Shown: positions 1-7,247, counted from the first letter of the stretch. The stretch is DNA of 27,145 nucleotides from an uncultured Oscillospiraceae bacterium (GCA_934630495.1 CAKTVW010000031.1:1-27145); one strand, 5' to 3'. Translations and numbers: made by a program. Notes: a model not told the origin generated them from the letters alone.

Positions 1-30
1 GCATAAAACCGATCTAACTGCCTGACCGCC

Positions 31-365
31 GACCATCGACACTCTCTACATTTGTTCCCCCGCCGCCCGACGGGAGGCCGCGGAGTAGCGGCATGCTCCG
101 TCCCTCCCGCCGGGTTGAAATTAAACGCACTATTTTGACTATCCCAACTGTCGACTACCGACACTCTCTACATTTGTTTCCCCAGCCGCCCGACGGGAGG
201 CCGCGGAGTAGCGGCATGCTCCACCCCTCCCGCCGGGTTGAAAATAAACGTACAATTTTGACGATCCCGGCTGTCGATTACCGACACTCTTTACATTTGT
301 TCCCCCGCCACCCGACGGGAGGCCGTGGAGTAGCGGCATGCTCCGCCCCTCCCGCCGGGTTGTAA
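31..365. repeat. Three tandem units of a palindromic intergenic repeat
   Basis: Three units begin with the same 13-mer GACACTCTCTACA-like block at 38, 160 and 283, giving a period of 122-123 bases. Each unit continues with a TTTGTT block, then an imperfect palindrome whose outer arms are CCCGACGGGAGG and CCTCCCGCCGGG around a small inner hairpin (GGAG...CTCC). Unit-to-unit differences are scattered substitutions. Open frames that cross the units merely translate the repeat. The units are too long, and lack distinct spacers, to be a CRISPR array. Confidence 0.85.
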
Positions 366-454
366 ATAACTTAATTATGTCGAAAAAGCTCCCCTTATGT
401 CATTCCGACGGCTGCGCTAAGGGCATCGTGCCCTACGCACGAAACCGTAATTTT

Positions 455-483
455 GCGTAGGGCGGGGTGACCCCACCCCGCCG
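455..483. repeat. Dispersed GC-rich palindrome, copy 1
   Basis: The 29-base element opens with GCGTAGGGCGGGGTGACC and closes with a CCACCCCGCC arm, so GGCGGGGTG pairs with CACCCCGCC. A copy differing at one base lies at 23049-23077, more than 22 kb away. This makes it a repetitive palindrome rather than a gene-specific terminator. Confidence 0.75.
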
Positions 484-544
484 CAGGGCACACTTCCGCG
501 TGGGGCGAGATTTCTTCATAGGACGGGCTTCCTGTTGCGGTGCC

Positions 545-584
545 CAAAATTTGTACGCCGCGCTGACGGCGGCTTCAAATTTTG
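545..584. repeat. Long hairpin upstream of truncated Rhs core 1
   Basis: CAAAATTTG at 545-553 is the exact reverse complement of CAAATTTTG at 576-584. Inside it CGCCG (556-560) pairs with CGGCG (567-571). It lies about 55 bases before the point where similarity between the two Rhs cassettes begins. The second cassette has an unrelated hairpin in the same relative place. Confidence 0.75.
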
Positions 585-639
585 ACCGCGGCCACTCCTT
601 TTTGCTCGCTGTATCCGCCACCGGCGGCGCTCGCAAACG

Positions 640-1677
640 TCCCCGTTTGCGGTCAAGTATTCCAAGAACAACGGCATCAAATTTACCAACTATTTCTACG
701 CCCTGAACCAGCAGGGCGACGTGGTAAAGATTTTCCGTCCGGAGGCGGTCAAGGACGCGGACGGCAACGTCACCGGCTACACAGAGAAGACCTACGCCAC
801 CTACACCTATGACGCGTGGGGCAAGCTGATCGGGATTACCAATTCTGCCGGAACCAGCATCATCAATAAGCAGACTACCAGCACGTCCCTTGCCAATCTT
901 AATCCGCTTCGTTACCGTGGCTACTACTACGACAACGAAACAGGCTTCTACTATTTGCAGTCCCGCTACTATGACCCAGCAGTCAGACGTTTTATCAATG
1001 CGGACGTATACGCAAGCACCGATTCTTCCGACGCAATTGCCTGCAATATGTTTGCATACTGTGGGAATAACCCCACAAGCCGCAGTGATGAAACAGGCGA
1101 TTTTTGGAACTTTGTTATCGGTGCTGTTGTCGGTGCAGTCGTAAATGCTGTTACAACAGCAGTCTCTGCTGTTAAAGAGGGTGGCTGGGAAGCGCTATCC
1201 GAAGGAAAAACATGGGCGAAGATTGGTGTCTCAGCAGCAACTGGTGCTATAAACGGAGCAGTCGCTGCTTCCGGGCTGGGAATTTTTGCCCAAGCGGGAA
1301 TTAGTGCAGTAACTTCTGCTGTAGGAGATATAGCTAATCAGTGGATTGATACCGGTTCGCTAAAAAAGGTCAATTACGCCAGAACGCTTCATAACGGATT
1401 AGTTGCAGGCGGGGTTTCCGTTGTTGGGTCAATTACTGGTGGATTGCTTTCGTCAACAAAAATGACTCAGGGTAACGAGTTGGTTTCTGCTGGGTTAGAT
1501 AAGTACTTAAAAGGTTCTGCAAGAGAACTTGTTGGAAAGTCAAGTTCAAGTCTTTTAAAACATGGCGCAAAACTTGTATTTGAAGGGAATCAACTCATTA
1601 ACACTGCACGAGGCATAACTTCAGTTTCAGGGACACTGTTAACATGGGGAGTATCAAACAAGTATACGATTTCGTAG
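640..1677 (+). CDS. 5'-truncated Rhs core fused to C-terminal tip 1 (orphan Rhs-CT)
   Basis: The frame encodes the end of an Rhs/YD-repeat protein: a YTYDAWGKL YD motif, the hallmark LRYRGYYYDNETGFYYLQSR and YYDP blocks, and the NMFAYCGNNP motif ending at 1074. The usual thousand or more upstream residues are absent and no ribosome binding site precedes any start; the first GTG is at 721. The remaining 200 residues are the variable tip. They are rich in Ala, Gly, Val and Ser, with hydrophobic stretches such as FVIGAVVGAVVNAV and GAINGAVAASGLGIFA, and match no toxin family I can name. In Rhs proteins the tip is the toxic part, normally released after passage through the shell. Here it is probably a silent cassette that can recombine onto a full-length Rhs gene. 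A membrane-active role is inference from composition only. Confidence 0.85.
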   Translation, partial: SPFAVKYSKNNGIKFTNYFYALNQQGDVVKIFRPEAVKDADGNVTGYTEKTYATYTYDAWGKLIGITNSAGTSIINKQTTSTSLANLNPLRYRGYYYDNETGFYYLQSRYYDPAVRRFINADVYASTDSSDAIACNMFAYCGNNPTSRSDETGDFWNFVIGAVVGAVVNAVTTAVSAVKEGGWEALSEGKTWAKIGVSAATGAINGAVAASGLGIFAQAGISAVTSAVGDIANQWIDTGSLKKVNYARTLHNGLVAGGVSVVGSITGGLLSSTKMTQGNELVSAGLDKYLKGSARELVGKSSSSLLKHGAKLVFEGNQLINTARGITSVSGTLLTWGVSNKYTIS

Positions 1678-1698
1678 GTCACATGAGGTGAGATAAAT

Positions 1699-2643
1699 AT
1701 GGAAAATGTAACACCCTCAGTATCTTGGCGGAATTTTGGAATTGTTATGTTTCTACTTGGCATAGCAGGCACTGCCTGTAGTATTTTTATTCATAATATA
1801 CAATTTGTTCTCATTTATGCGTTCATATCACTTGCAATTTCCCTTGCTTGCTGGACGGTGTGGTTTAGCGTATTTATCTCTTTCGGCCAACAGGAATGGA
1901 CGCTTCGACGGTGGTTTTTTTCGACAAAGCGTTACTCACTAAATGATATTAAATCTATCACTTTTGGAACGCCTGCCGGTGGGTTTACCCTGCATTTAAG
2001 GTGCGGGCAAGTGCATGTCGGTGCAAGGGCAAAAAACGGAGCAGAGTTCCGCACATGGGTCGAGAAAGAATATTTACGAGTGAATAAAAAGCCTTTGCCA
2101 TATGAACCACCCCATATCTTTCATAACAACATCAAAAATCCGTGGTTCTTTTTGGTAGCTTCCATTGGAGTTGGCCTGCTGGCACTTGCAATGGCAATCT
2201 ATACAACTATTGCACTTTCTTCGGCACGAGAAATACCCACTCTTACAGAGTGCAGTATTGCGATAAAATCTGTTTCAGATGAGTTCGACTATGCGCAACT
2301 TTCTTCGAATCTGGGAGATTTTACTGTACCGCTGTGCGTGCAGCCGGAAACCCTTTCAGCTTATTGTGGCAGTGAAATAATTGTGCAGGTTGAGGAGCCG
2401 CAAAACCCGGATGATTCTCGTTGGATTTGGGGTGCAGCAGTTCCGGACGGGAAAGCGCTGTTTACCCCACAGGATGTATGTGCGTATTTAACACATCTGG
2501 ACATACGAAATCGTTTGGTTATGTGGGGAATCGTGTTGACTTACTGGTTGTTATTTGCGGGAGCCTGCTATATTTTGAATCATGCACCTACATTTCCGCT
2601 GCTTACGGCACTTTTGGTAAAACCAGATCAGAGAAATTTTTAG
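1699..2643 (+). CDS. Membrane protein, candidate immunity protein for Rhs tip 1
   Basis: A 314-residue protein with a GAGGTGA ribosome binding site just before its ATG starts 21 bases after the tip 1 stop. Four hydrophobic segments are visible, at about residues 13-31, 35-60, 149-173 and 273-293. A soluble domain after the second (about 62-125, with FFSTKRYSLNDIKSITFG) has the look of a membrane-proximal PH-like fold. A second soluble region lies between segments three and four. I recognise no named family. Position directly behind an Rhs tip is the usual place for the cognate immunity gene, and a membrane immunity protein would suit a membrane-targeting toxin. Both points are inference. Its GC content is clearly lower than that of the housekeeping genes, consistent with transfer. 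Confidence 0.7.
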   Translation: MENVTPSVSWRNFGIVMFLLGIAGTACSIFIHNIQFVLIYAFISLAISLACWTVWFSVFISFGQQEWTLRRWFFSTKRYSLNDIKSITFGTPAGGFTLHLRCGQVHVGARAKNGAEFRTWVEKEYLRVNKKPLPYEPPHIFHNNIKNPWFFLVASIGVGLLALAMAIYTTIALSSAREIPTLTECSIAIKSVSDEFDYAQLSSNLGDFTVPLCVQPETLSAYCGSEIIVQVEEPQNPDDSRWIWGAAVPDGKALFTPQDVCAYLTHLDIRNRLVMWGIVLTYWLLFAGACYILNHAPTFPLLTALLVKPDQRNF

Positions 2644-2723
2644 TGCAAGAAACAGCATACTGACACAAACAGCACGGCCAAGATCATGATCTTCCCCTAC
2701 AATGCCCAAGGCCGATCCTGTTG

Positions 2724-2777
2724 CAACAACGGCTCTGGCGTCGGGCGGCAAAGCCGCCCTCGCCAGTCGCCTTGTTG
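2724..2777. repeat. Long imperfect hairpin upstream of truncated Rhs core 2
   Basis: The arm starting CAACAACGGCTCTGGCG (from 2724) pairs imperfectly with the arm ending CGCCAGTCGCCTTGTTG (to 2777). At the top GGGCGGC and GCCGCCC enclose AAA. It precedes the second Rhs fragment by about 50 bases, the same arrangement as the hairpin before the first, although the sequences differ. Confidence 0.75.
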
Positions 2778-2829
2778 CTGCCACTCGCTGCACCTCCCTT
2801 GCCCCCGCCACCGACGGCGGTCGGCTCGC

Positions 2830-3738
2830 TCCCCATTCGCAGTGAAATATTCCACCAATAACGGCGCCAGCTTCATCAACTATTTCTACGCGCTGAACCA
2901 GCAGGGCGACGTGGTAAAGATTTTCCGCCCGGAAGCGGTCAAGGACGCCGACGGCAACGTCACCGGCTACACCGAGAAGACCTACGCCACCTACACCTAT
3001 GACGCATGGGGCAAACTGATTGGGATTACCAATTCTGCCGGAACCAGCATCATCAATAAGCAGACTACCAGCACGTCCCTTGCCAACCTCAACCCCCTCC
3101 GTTATCGTGGCTATTACTACGATAACGAGACCGGCTTCTACTATTTGCAGTCCCGCTATTACGACCCCGCAGTAAAACGCTTCATCAACGCTGACATCTA
3201 CGCTTCCACCGGTCAGGGCTTCATCGGGACCAACATGTTTGCCTACTGCAACAACAACCCGATTAGTTTCTCTGATTATACTGGCTACAGCCTCGTTGAT
3301 GCCGACACCGACTCCGAGGATGACTATACTGTTGAAATTGAAATGGTCATGGGTGTTGGTATAGTGGTTACACTCACCTATAGCGACCATACAGCTACGA
3401 TATTATGTGCGGCAGAGCATCACAAGCGTGGAACAACAAATAAAGCAAATCTATCTCGTCATCAAAATGGGCAACGTCGTAAAAAGCAAGATGCCGGCGG
3501 CGAAAAAGGTGATGCGCGGCGACCAGTTGATCGATCGAACAAAAAGCATTTTGAAAGTCAGAGTCCATCACCAGATTTTTGGAAGCGCGCACAATATACG
3601 ATATTTGGAATCGGCTGTTTTGCTGGCATGGTAGTCCTTGCCGTAGACGACTTGGTCCCAGGAGGTGAAGCTGATGATCAGTATATTGCACAAATAGAAG
3701 AAGTGATGGAAATGTACTTCTCTTTAGCTTTCTCTTGA
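2830..3738 (+). CDS. 5'-truncated Rhs core fused to C-terminal tip 2 (orphan Rhs-CT)
   Basis: This is a second copy of the Rhs core end, with the same YTYDAWGKL, RYRGYYYDNETGFYYLQSR and YYDP motifs. Its diverging NMFAYCNNNP motif ends at 3261, and an entirely different 158-residue tip follows. The frame stays open upstream to an ATG at 2686, but that leader translates the hairpin and resembles no Rhs sequence, so I start at the homology boundary. The tip has an acidic opening (DADTDSEDD), a basic central block with HQNGQRRKKQDAGGEKGDAR, and one hydrophobic segment (YTIFGIGCFAGMVVLAV) near the end. The basic His/Asp/Glu-containing block could be a nuclease-like active site, but I cannot assign it to a named family. 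As with cassette 1, no start signal is evident. Confidence 0.85.
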   Translation, partial: SPFAVKYSTNNGASFINYFYALNQQGDVVKIFRPEAVKDADGNVTGYTEKTYATYTYDAWGKLIGITNSAGTSIINKQTTSTSLANLNPLRYRGYYYDNETGFYYLQSRYYDPAVKRFINADIYASTGQGFIGTNMFAYCNNNPISFSDYTGYSLVDADTDSEDDYTVEIEMVMGVGIVVTLTYSDHTATILCAAEHHKRGTTNKANLSRHQNGQRRKKQDAGGEKGDARRPVDRSNKKHFESQSPSPDFWKRAQYTIFGIGCFAGMVVLAVDDLVPGGEADDQYIAQIEEVMEMYFSLAFS

Positions 3739-3756
3739 ACTACTTAGGAGGATAAC

Positions 3757-4314
3757 ATGAACGAGATTTTTAAACGATTTTGCGGAAGCGGCAAATTGAT
3801 TGCAGTTTACCACGAGGACAGTAAACCGGATACGTTCGATCTTGGTACCGTTCTTTGTGTAGACGATGACTTTGTTTTAATGCAGCTTCTTTCGCTGGAT
3901 GGATGCTACGATGGAATCGCAGTATTTTCGATTGCTGAGGTTGCTCGTATTGAAGTTGACACACAATATGTCGCGAAGTTAAATACTCTCATGGGGTGCT
4001 TGCAGCAGGAAGTTGGAGGCTGGCAGCCCGCAGCTAACGAACACAATTTACTGGAGTCCGTGTTGCTGGAAATCAAGCGTACAAAACGACTGGCGACCAT
4101 TATGCTTTGTTCAAGCGCTGAAAGCGTCTTGGGGACGATTGAAGAGTTTGGAAGCAATTGGCTTTCCGTTCGGCAAATTGATGACTATGGTCGCCCGGAT
4201 GGGATTTGCTATTTTCAAACAGCGGACATCGCCTCTATATACTGCAACTCAGCGGCAGAACAGCGCATCGAGTGCTTGATTATTGCAAGCCAGCATGATG
4301 CTCTCGATAGATAG
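3757..4314 (+). CDS. Duplicated small-barrel protein, candidate immunity protein for Rhs tip 2
   Basis: The 185-residue soluble protein has an AGGAGGATAAC ribosome binding site and starts 18 bases after tip 2. It is an internal duplication. Residues 13-78 (KLIAVYHEDS...GTVLCVDDDFVLMQLL...GIAVFSIAEVARIEVD) align with 110-175 (KRLATIMLCS...GTIEEFGSNWLSVRQI...GICYFQTADIASIYCN). The strand pattern and the turn 'G...F/YF..ADIA.I' resemble the small beta-barrel of Sm-like proteins. Many Rhs and LXG immunity proteins are small and soluble and follow their toxin directly, so immunity to tip 2 is the likely job. The fold and function are inferred from pattern, not from a match to a named family. Confidence 0.7.
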   Translation: MNEIFKRFCGSGKLIAVYHEDSKPDTFDLGTVLCVDDDFVLMQLLSLDGCYDGIAVFSIAEVARIEVDTQYVAKLNTLMGCLQQEVGGWQPAANEHNLLESVLLEIKRTKRLATIMLCSSAESVLGTIEEFGSNWLSVRQIDDYGRPDGICYFQTADIASIYCNSAAEQRIECLIIASQHDALDR

Positions 4315-4629
4315 CACAGCCGTTGGCGACGAAGGAGCTTTACGGATGCAGCATGCCCCTTGCGGGTACACCCCGCCGCTTGCAGGCACCCACAATAACG
4401 AGCCGCCCGCCGACATTCGATCTAACAACCTAACCGTCGGCTTCGGCACAAAACCGACATGACTATCCAACTGTCGATTACCGACACTTTCTACACTTGT
4501 TTCCTCGCCGTATGGGGGAGGCCTCCGGCCTACGGAGTTTATGCGCCGATAGCCGGCGGGCCAATGGCGTTTACGAAAACCGTATTCTCTTTTATATGAT
4601 AAACCATAGGTTTTTGAGGGGGTAACAAC
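4315..4629. repeat. Degenerate fourth copy of the left-edge repeat plus flanking non-coding DNA
   Basis: Bases 4417-4437 (GATCTAACAACCTAACCG) resemble 11-30, and 4461-4500 (GACTATCCAACTGTCGATTA, then CCGACACTTTCTACA) match the body of the 122-base units. The GC-rich palindrome that follows is diverged. The array of Rhs cassettes is thus bracketed by members of one repeat family. No gene is seen in these 315 bases. Confidence 0.7.
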
Positions 4630-5265
4630 TTGAAAAAGAAATTGATTTGTATTGCGGCAATTTTGGGCGGTATTTCGCTGCTGTTTGGCCTGCTTTGGGG
4701 CGGTGCGTATCTCTATCTGCGCAATGTTAAAAACTATACGCCCTGCTCTTTGGCAGACTGCTTCTACCGTATCTATGTGATCTATGTGCAGAACAAGGGG
4801 CTGGAGTATCGTGTGCAGGAATACGGCGACATTATTTTTGAAGAACCGCTGACAGACGATCTTACGATCCAAAAGCGCGAATTGCTTTGCCGTTCTGGAA
4901 CGAGGACAGCCTATTTTGTCGGGAAAAAGTCACTTTTAGGAACATACTATTTGTCCTTTGAGCTTGATGGCGATCACTACTATATGGCTATGAACAAAGA
5001 GAGGGATGAAACCCTTTGTATCTTCCTCAAGATGGGAGACTGCCTGGTAGTATCGGTCCGCAGTGAGGAGCTTTTTCAGGACAATTATCATGGCGAACCG
5101 GCCGCAGTTTACGATGCAGATGAATCAAATATCTGGGTCATGGAAGGGCCTAGTAAGTATGTTCAGTTTTTTGTTCTTCCGCCTGTAAGCAAGATTCCCG
5201 ACGATTATGAACTGACCAGTGAGACGTTCAAAATGTCGAAACTGATTTTTAGGAGGCTGAAGTAG
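4630..5265 (+). CDS. Membrane-anchored protein of unknown function
   Basis: The TTG start follows GAGGGGGTAACAAC. The 211-residue product has a basic N-terminus (KKK), one membrane segment at about residues 5-28, and an exported-looking domain rich in Tyr and acidic residues. There is no lipobox and no family I recognise. It sits immediately outside the Rhs cassettes and shares their lower GC, so it may be a leftover immunity or accessory gene of the same island. It could equally be unrelated. The same frame continues past its TAG stop with protein-like sequence to about 5405, so the stop might truncate a longer ancestor. Confidence 0.6.
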   Translation: MKKKLICIAAILGGISLLFGLLWGGAYLYLRNVKNYTPCSLADCFYRIYVIYVQNKGLEYRVQEYGDIIFEEPLTDDLTIQKRELLCRSGTRTAYFVGKKSLLGTYYLSFELDGDHYYMAMNKERDETLCIFLKMGDCLVVSVRSEELFQDNYHGEPAAVYDADESNIWVMEGPSKYVQFFVLPPVSKIPDDYELTSETFKMSKLIFRRLK

Positions 5266-5423
5266 TATAACCTCCCTGCGGCAGCGGACGATTTCGAAGA
5301 ACAGCAGATCACCGGTATTGCGGCGGCAAAAGATTTCTTTTTTCTAATTCGCAATAGCAATTTCCGTCCAAGCACAGCCGGGGCTGCGGATGGTCTGCCG
5401 GAAACTGTGCTGAATAAAGATTT
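5266..5423 (+). pseudogene. Possible remnant in frame with the preceding gene
   Basis: Directly after the TAG at 5263-5265 the same frame stays open and reads YNLPAAADDFEEQQITGI, then AAAKDFFFLIRNSNF, up to the terminator at 5424. The composition looks coding, but there is no independent start with a ribosome binding site. It may be the lost C-terminus of the 4630 protein or a fragment of another gene. I see no other feature here. Confidence 0.3.
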
Positions 5424-5450
5424 GGGGTCAGGCGTATCGTGCCTGACCCC
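5424..5450 (+). terminator. Terminator-like hairpin ending the accessory region
   Basis: GGGGTCAGGC (5424-5433) and GCCTGACCCC (5441-5450) form a perfect 10-bp stem with a 7-base loop, followed by AATATTTAT. The T-run is weak. It separates the accessory block from the next operon's promoter. Confidence 0.65.
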
Positions 5451-5522
5451 AATATTTATAGAAGCTGCTATCATGCTGCAATCGGATTTCGGCATCTGTG
5501 AACCGGACGGCGTAGAATTTTG

Positions 5523-5551
5523 TTGCTTTTGGACTAAATGCGTGATAGAAT
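5523..5551 (+). promoter_or_regulatory. Sigma-A-type promoter of the tyrosine-kinase operon
   Basis: TTGCTT (5523-5528), a 17-base spacer and TAGAAT (5546-5551) lie about 215 bases before the first gene. No other good candidate is seen between the upstream terminator and that gene. Confidence 0.55.
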
Positions 5552-5586
5552 TTACAAAGAAATCTTTTGCATGGCCGTTCGGCTAT

Positions 5587-5662
5587 GCGGGATCGACCGA
5601 TTTTTGCGCAGCGACGTCTGATCGCGCGGGATCGACTGATTTTTGCGCCGCGTCGTGTGGGC
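5587..5662. repeat. 39-base direct repeat in the operon leader
   Basis: GCGGGATCGACCGATTTTTG at 5587 recurs as GCGGGATCGACTGATTTTTG at 5626, both followed by CGC(A/C)GCG. Downstream in the same leader are two strong hairpins (GCGCCGCC/GGCGGCGC near 5692-5710 and GGCGGGA/TCCCGCC near 5713-5728). The leader is therefore structured, but it matches no riboswitch I know. Confidence 0.65.
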
Positions 5663-5768
5663 ACGGCCGTGCGTTGATGCGGAAAACCGACGCGCCGCCT
5701 GCGGCGGCGCATGGCGGGACCTCCCGCCGTCGGCAGCTCGCGAGCTTCCGGAAAGGAGTACAGCCCCC

Positions 5769-6482
5769 TTGGATAAACGTGAATTTACCGTTCAGGACTT
5801 TATAGAGCCTCTGCGCAAGCGCGCGCTGTGGATCGTTCTGATCTCTCTGATCTGCGCGGCCGCCGCGTGGTTGTATACCGTTTTTTACATTACCCCGATC
5901 TACACCACGCGCGTTACCATGTGCGTTTTTTCCGGAAACCGCTCCGGAAGCACCGTAACAAGCTCCGAGCTGTCGAACGACGCCCGTCTGGCCAATACCT
6001 ATAAGCTGCTTTTGACCAGTCAGCCCGTGCTGAACGCCGTCAGCGAGAAGCTGGACGGCAAGATCTCTCCCGAGACGGTCGGCTCGATGCTGTCCTGCTA
6101 TGTCGTCAGCGATTCGCAGCTCATCAATGTGTATATCCGCTCGGCGGATCCCTATCTTGCCGTGGAGGTCGGAGAGGCGCTTTTTGAGGCCGCGCCGGAG
6201 ACACTGCGCGAGATCGCCCGCGGCGGCGAGATGGAGGCCGTCAATCATGCCGTGCTTCCCAAGTCTCCGACCACGCCGGACGTAAAAAATAATGTTCTGG
6301 TCGGCTTCCTGATCGGCCTCGGCGCTTCCTGCGCGGCGTTCATTTTGATCTCGCTGCTGGACACGACGGTCTGGAGCGAGGAAAGCCTGCAGCGGGTCCT
6401 GCCCGATGTGCCGGTGCTGGGGTGCGTTCCGGGGATGAACGACCAAGCCTCCGGCAAACGCGGACACGGCAAAAGGAGGTAG
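5769..6482 (+). CDS. Wzz/CapA-family polysaccharide chain-length regulator (BY-kinase activator)
   Basis: I place the start at TTG 5769 because AAGGAG stands ten bases before it. The frame extends further upstream, but only through hairpin sequence. The 237-residue product has the Wzz layout: a short cytoplasmic N-terminus, membrane segment one at about 20-40, an extracellular loop, a proline-rich stretch (LPKSPTTP, 163-170) and membrane segment two at about 175-197. A short cytoplasmic tail follows. In Firmicutes such proteins (CapA, YwqC/TkmA) activate a separate cytoplasmic tyrosine kinase and help set surface polysaccharide length. The kinase gene follows three bases later, so the two are almost certainly partners at the membrane. 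Confidence 0.88.
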   Translation: MDKREFTVQDFIEPLRKRALWIVLISLICAAAAWLYTVFYITPIYTTRVTMCVFSGNRSGSTVTSSELSNDARLANTYKLLLTSQPVLNAVSEKLDGKISPETVGSMLSCYVVSDSQLINVYIRSADPYLAVEVGEALFEAAPETLREIARGGEMEAVNHAVLPKSPTTPDVKNNVLVGFLIGLGASCAAFILISLLDTTVWSEESLQRVLPDVPVLGCVPGMNDQASGKRGHGKRR

Positions 6483-6485
6483 GCC

Positions 6486-7247
6486 ATGAAGCTGTTTTCA
6501 TTCGGGAAAAAGAAGGAAAGACTTGCGCACAGACCCCGGCCGCACCTGTCAGCCGACAGCCCCTTTGCGATCAAGGAGGCCTATAACTCCATCCGCACAA
6601 AGCTGATCTTTACGGGCAAGGGAGAGAAATGCCCGATTTTTGCCGTCACCAGTGCGCTGGCCTCCGACGGCAAGACCACCAACTCCGTCAGTTTGGCGAT
6701 CTCGTTTGCCATGGCGGAGCAGCGTGTGCTGCTGATCGACGCCGATATGCGCAAGCCGTCACTGCACCGTTATTTCAAGCAGGAATGCCGCAGCGGCCTG
6801 AGCGAGATCCTTGCCGGACTGACCAAGGAGATCAACATCCGTACGACGGAATATGCGCACCTGAGCTTCCTGTCGGCGGGGCAGATCCCGCCCAATCCGG
6901 CAGAGCTGCTCGGCTCCAAGCAGCTTGACACGCTGCTGGAATACGCGCGGCAGCATTTTGACTATGTGATCGTCGATACGCCGCCGATCAATGTAGTTAC
7001 GGATGCCAGCGTGATCGCCGAGAAGGTGACGGGCTTTGTGATCGTTGCCCATGTCGGGAAGAACCATCTGCGCGATCTCAAGGAGGCGGCACAGCGCCTG
7101 CAGGCGGTGGACGGCTCCGTCGTCGGCATTATTCTCAACGATCCGGGAAACCGCGCCGACACGCACTACAGCTACCATTACAACCACTATTACCGCTACG
7201 ACCGCTATAAATATAAATACTACGGCGAGGATAACACGGACAAGTAA
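6486..7247 (+). CDS. CpsD/CapB-family bacterial tyrosine kinase
   Basis: The 253-residue ATPase has the three BY-kinase nucleotide motifs: Walker A ASDGKTTN (59-66, Lys63), Walker A' VLLIDADMRKP (81-91) and Walker B VIVDTPP (161-167). Its tail is a dense tyrosine cluster, ten Tyr between 228 and 246, the usual autophosphorylation site that controls kinase oligomerisation. It autophosphorylates with ATP when bound to the Wzz-like activator encoded just upstream and can modify other proteins. The start is ATG 6486 with AAAGGAGG before it. The cognate phosphatase follows 16 bases downstream. Family assignment is firm; the substrate glycan is unknown. Confidence 0.93.
   Translation: MKLFSFGKKKERLAHRPRPHLSADSPFAIKEAYNSIRTKLIFTGKGEKCPIFAVTSALASDGKTTNSVSLAISFAMAEQRVLLIDADMRKPSLHRYFKQECRSGLSEILAGLTKEINIRTTEYAHLSFLSAGQIPPNPAELLGSKQLDTLLEYARQHFDYVIVDTPPINVVTDASVIAEKVTGFVIVAHVGKNHLRDLKEAAQRLQAVDGSVVGIILNDPGNRADTHYSYHYNHYYRYDRYKYKYYGEDNTDK

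Larger units (their letters stand above)
366..639. other. Gene-free stretch with palindromes before the first Rhs fragment
   Basis: No convincing gene is seen. The stretch carries one copy of a dispersed GC-rich palindrome (455-483) and a long hairpin (545-584). The Rhs reading frame can be followed upstream only to a stop at 583-585, and its similarity to the second cassette fades above about 640. The rest of the Rhs gene is therefore missing rather than merely shifted. Confidence 0.6.

Noticed and set aside
93..365. Open frames on both strands across the left-edge repeats
   Set aside because: They translate the 122-base repeat three times and have no ribosome binding site; the apparent protein repeat is a by-product of the DNA repeat.
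31..365. Possible CRISPR array at the left edge
   Set aside because: There are only three units of about 122 bases, almost the entire unit is conserved, and no distinct spacers or cas genes are present.
2686..2829. N-terminal extension of the second Rhs fragment from ATG 2686
   Set aside because: The implied residues are Cys/Arg-rich translations of the hairpin and have no counterpart in the first cassette.
2551..3390. Long minus-strand open frame (279 codons) opposite the second Rhs fragment
   Set aside because: It is antisense to clear Rhs motifs, its composition is low-information (many Val/Gly/Ala), and it has no start signal.
5583..6467. Minus-strand frame opposite the Wzz-like gene
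   Set aside because: It is a shadow of a GC-rich gene; the plus strand has recognised motifs, spacing and a ribosome binding site.
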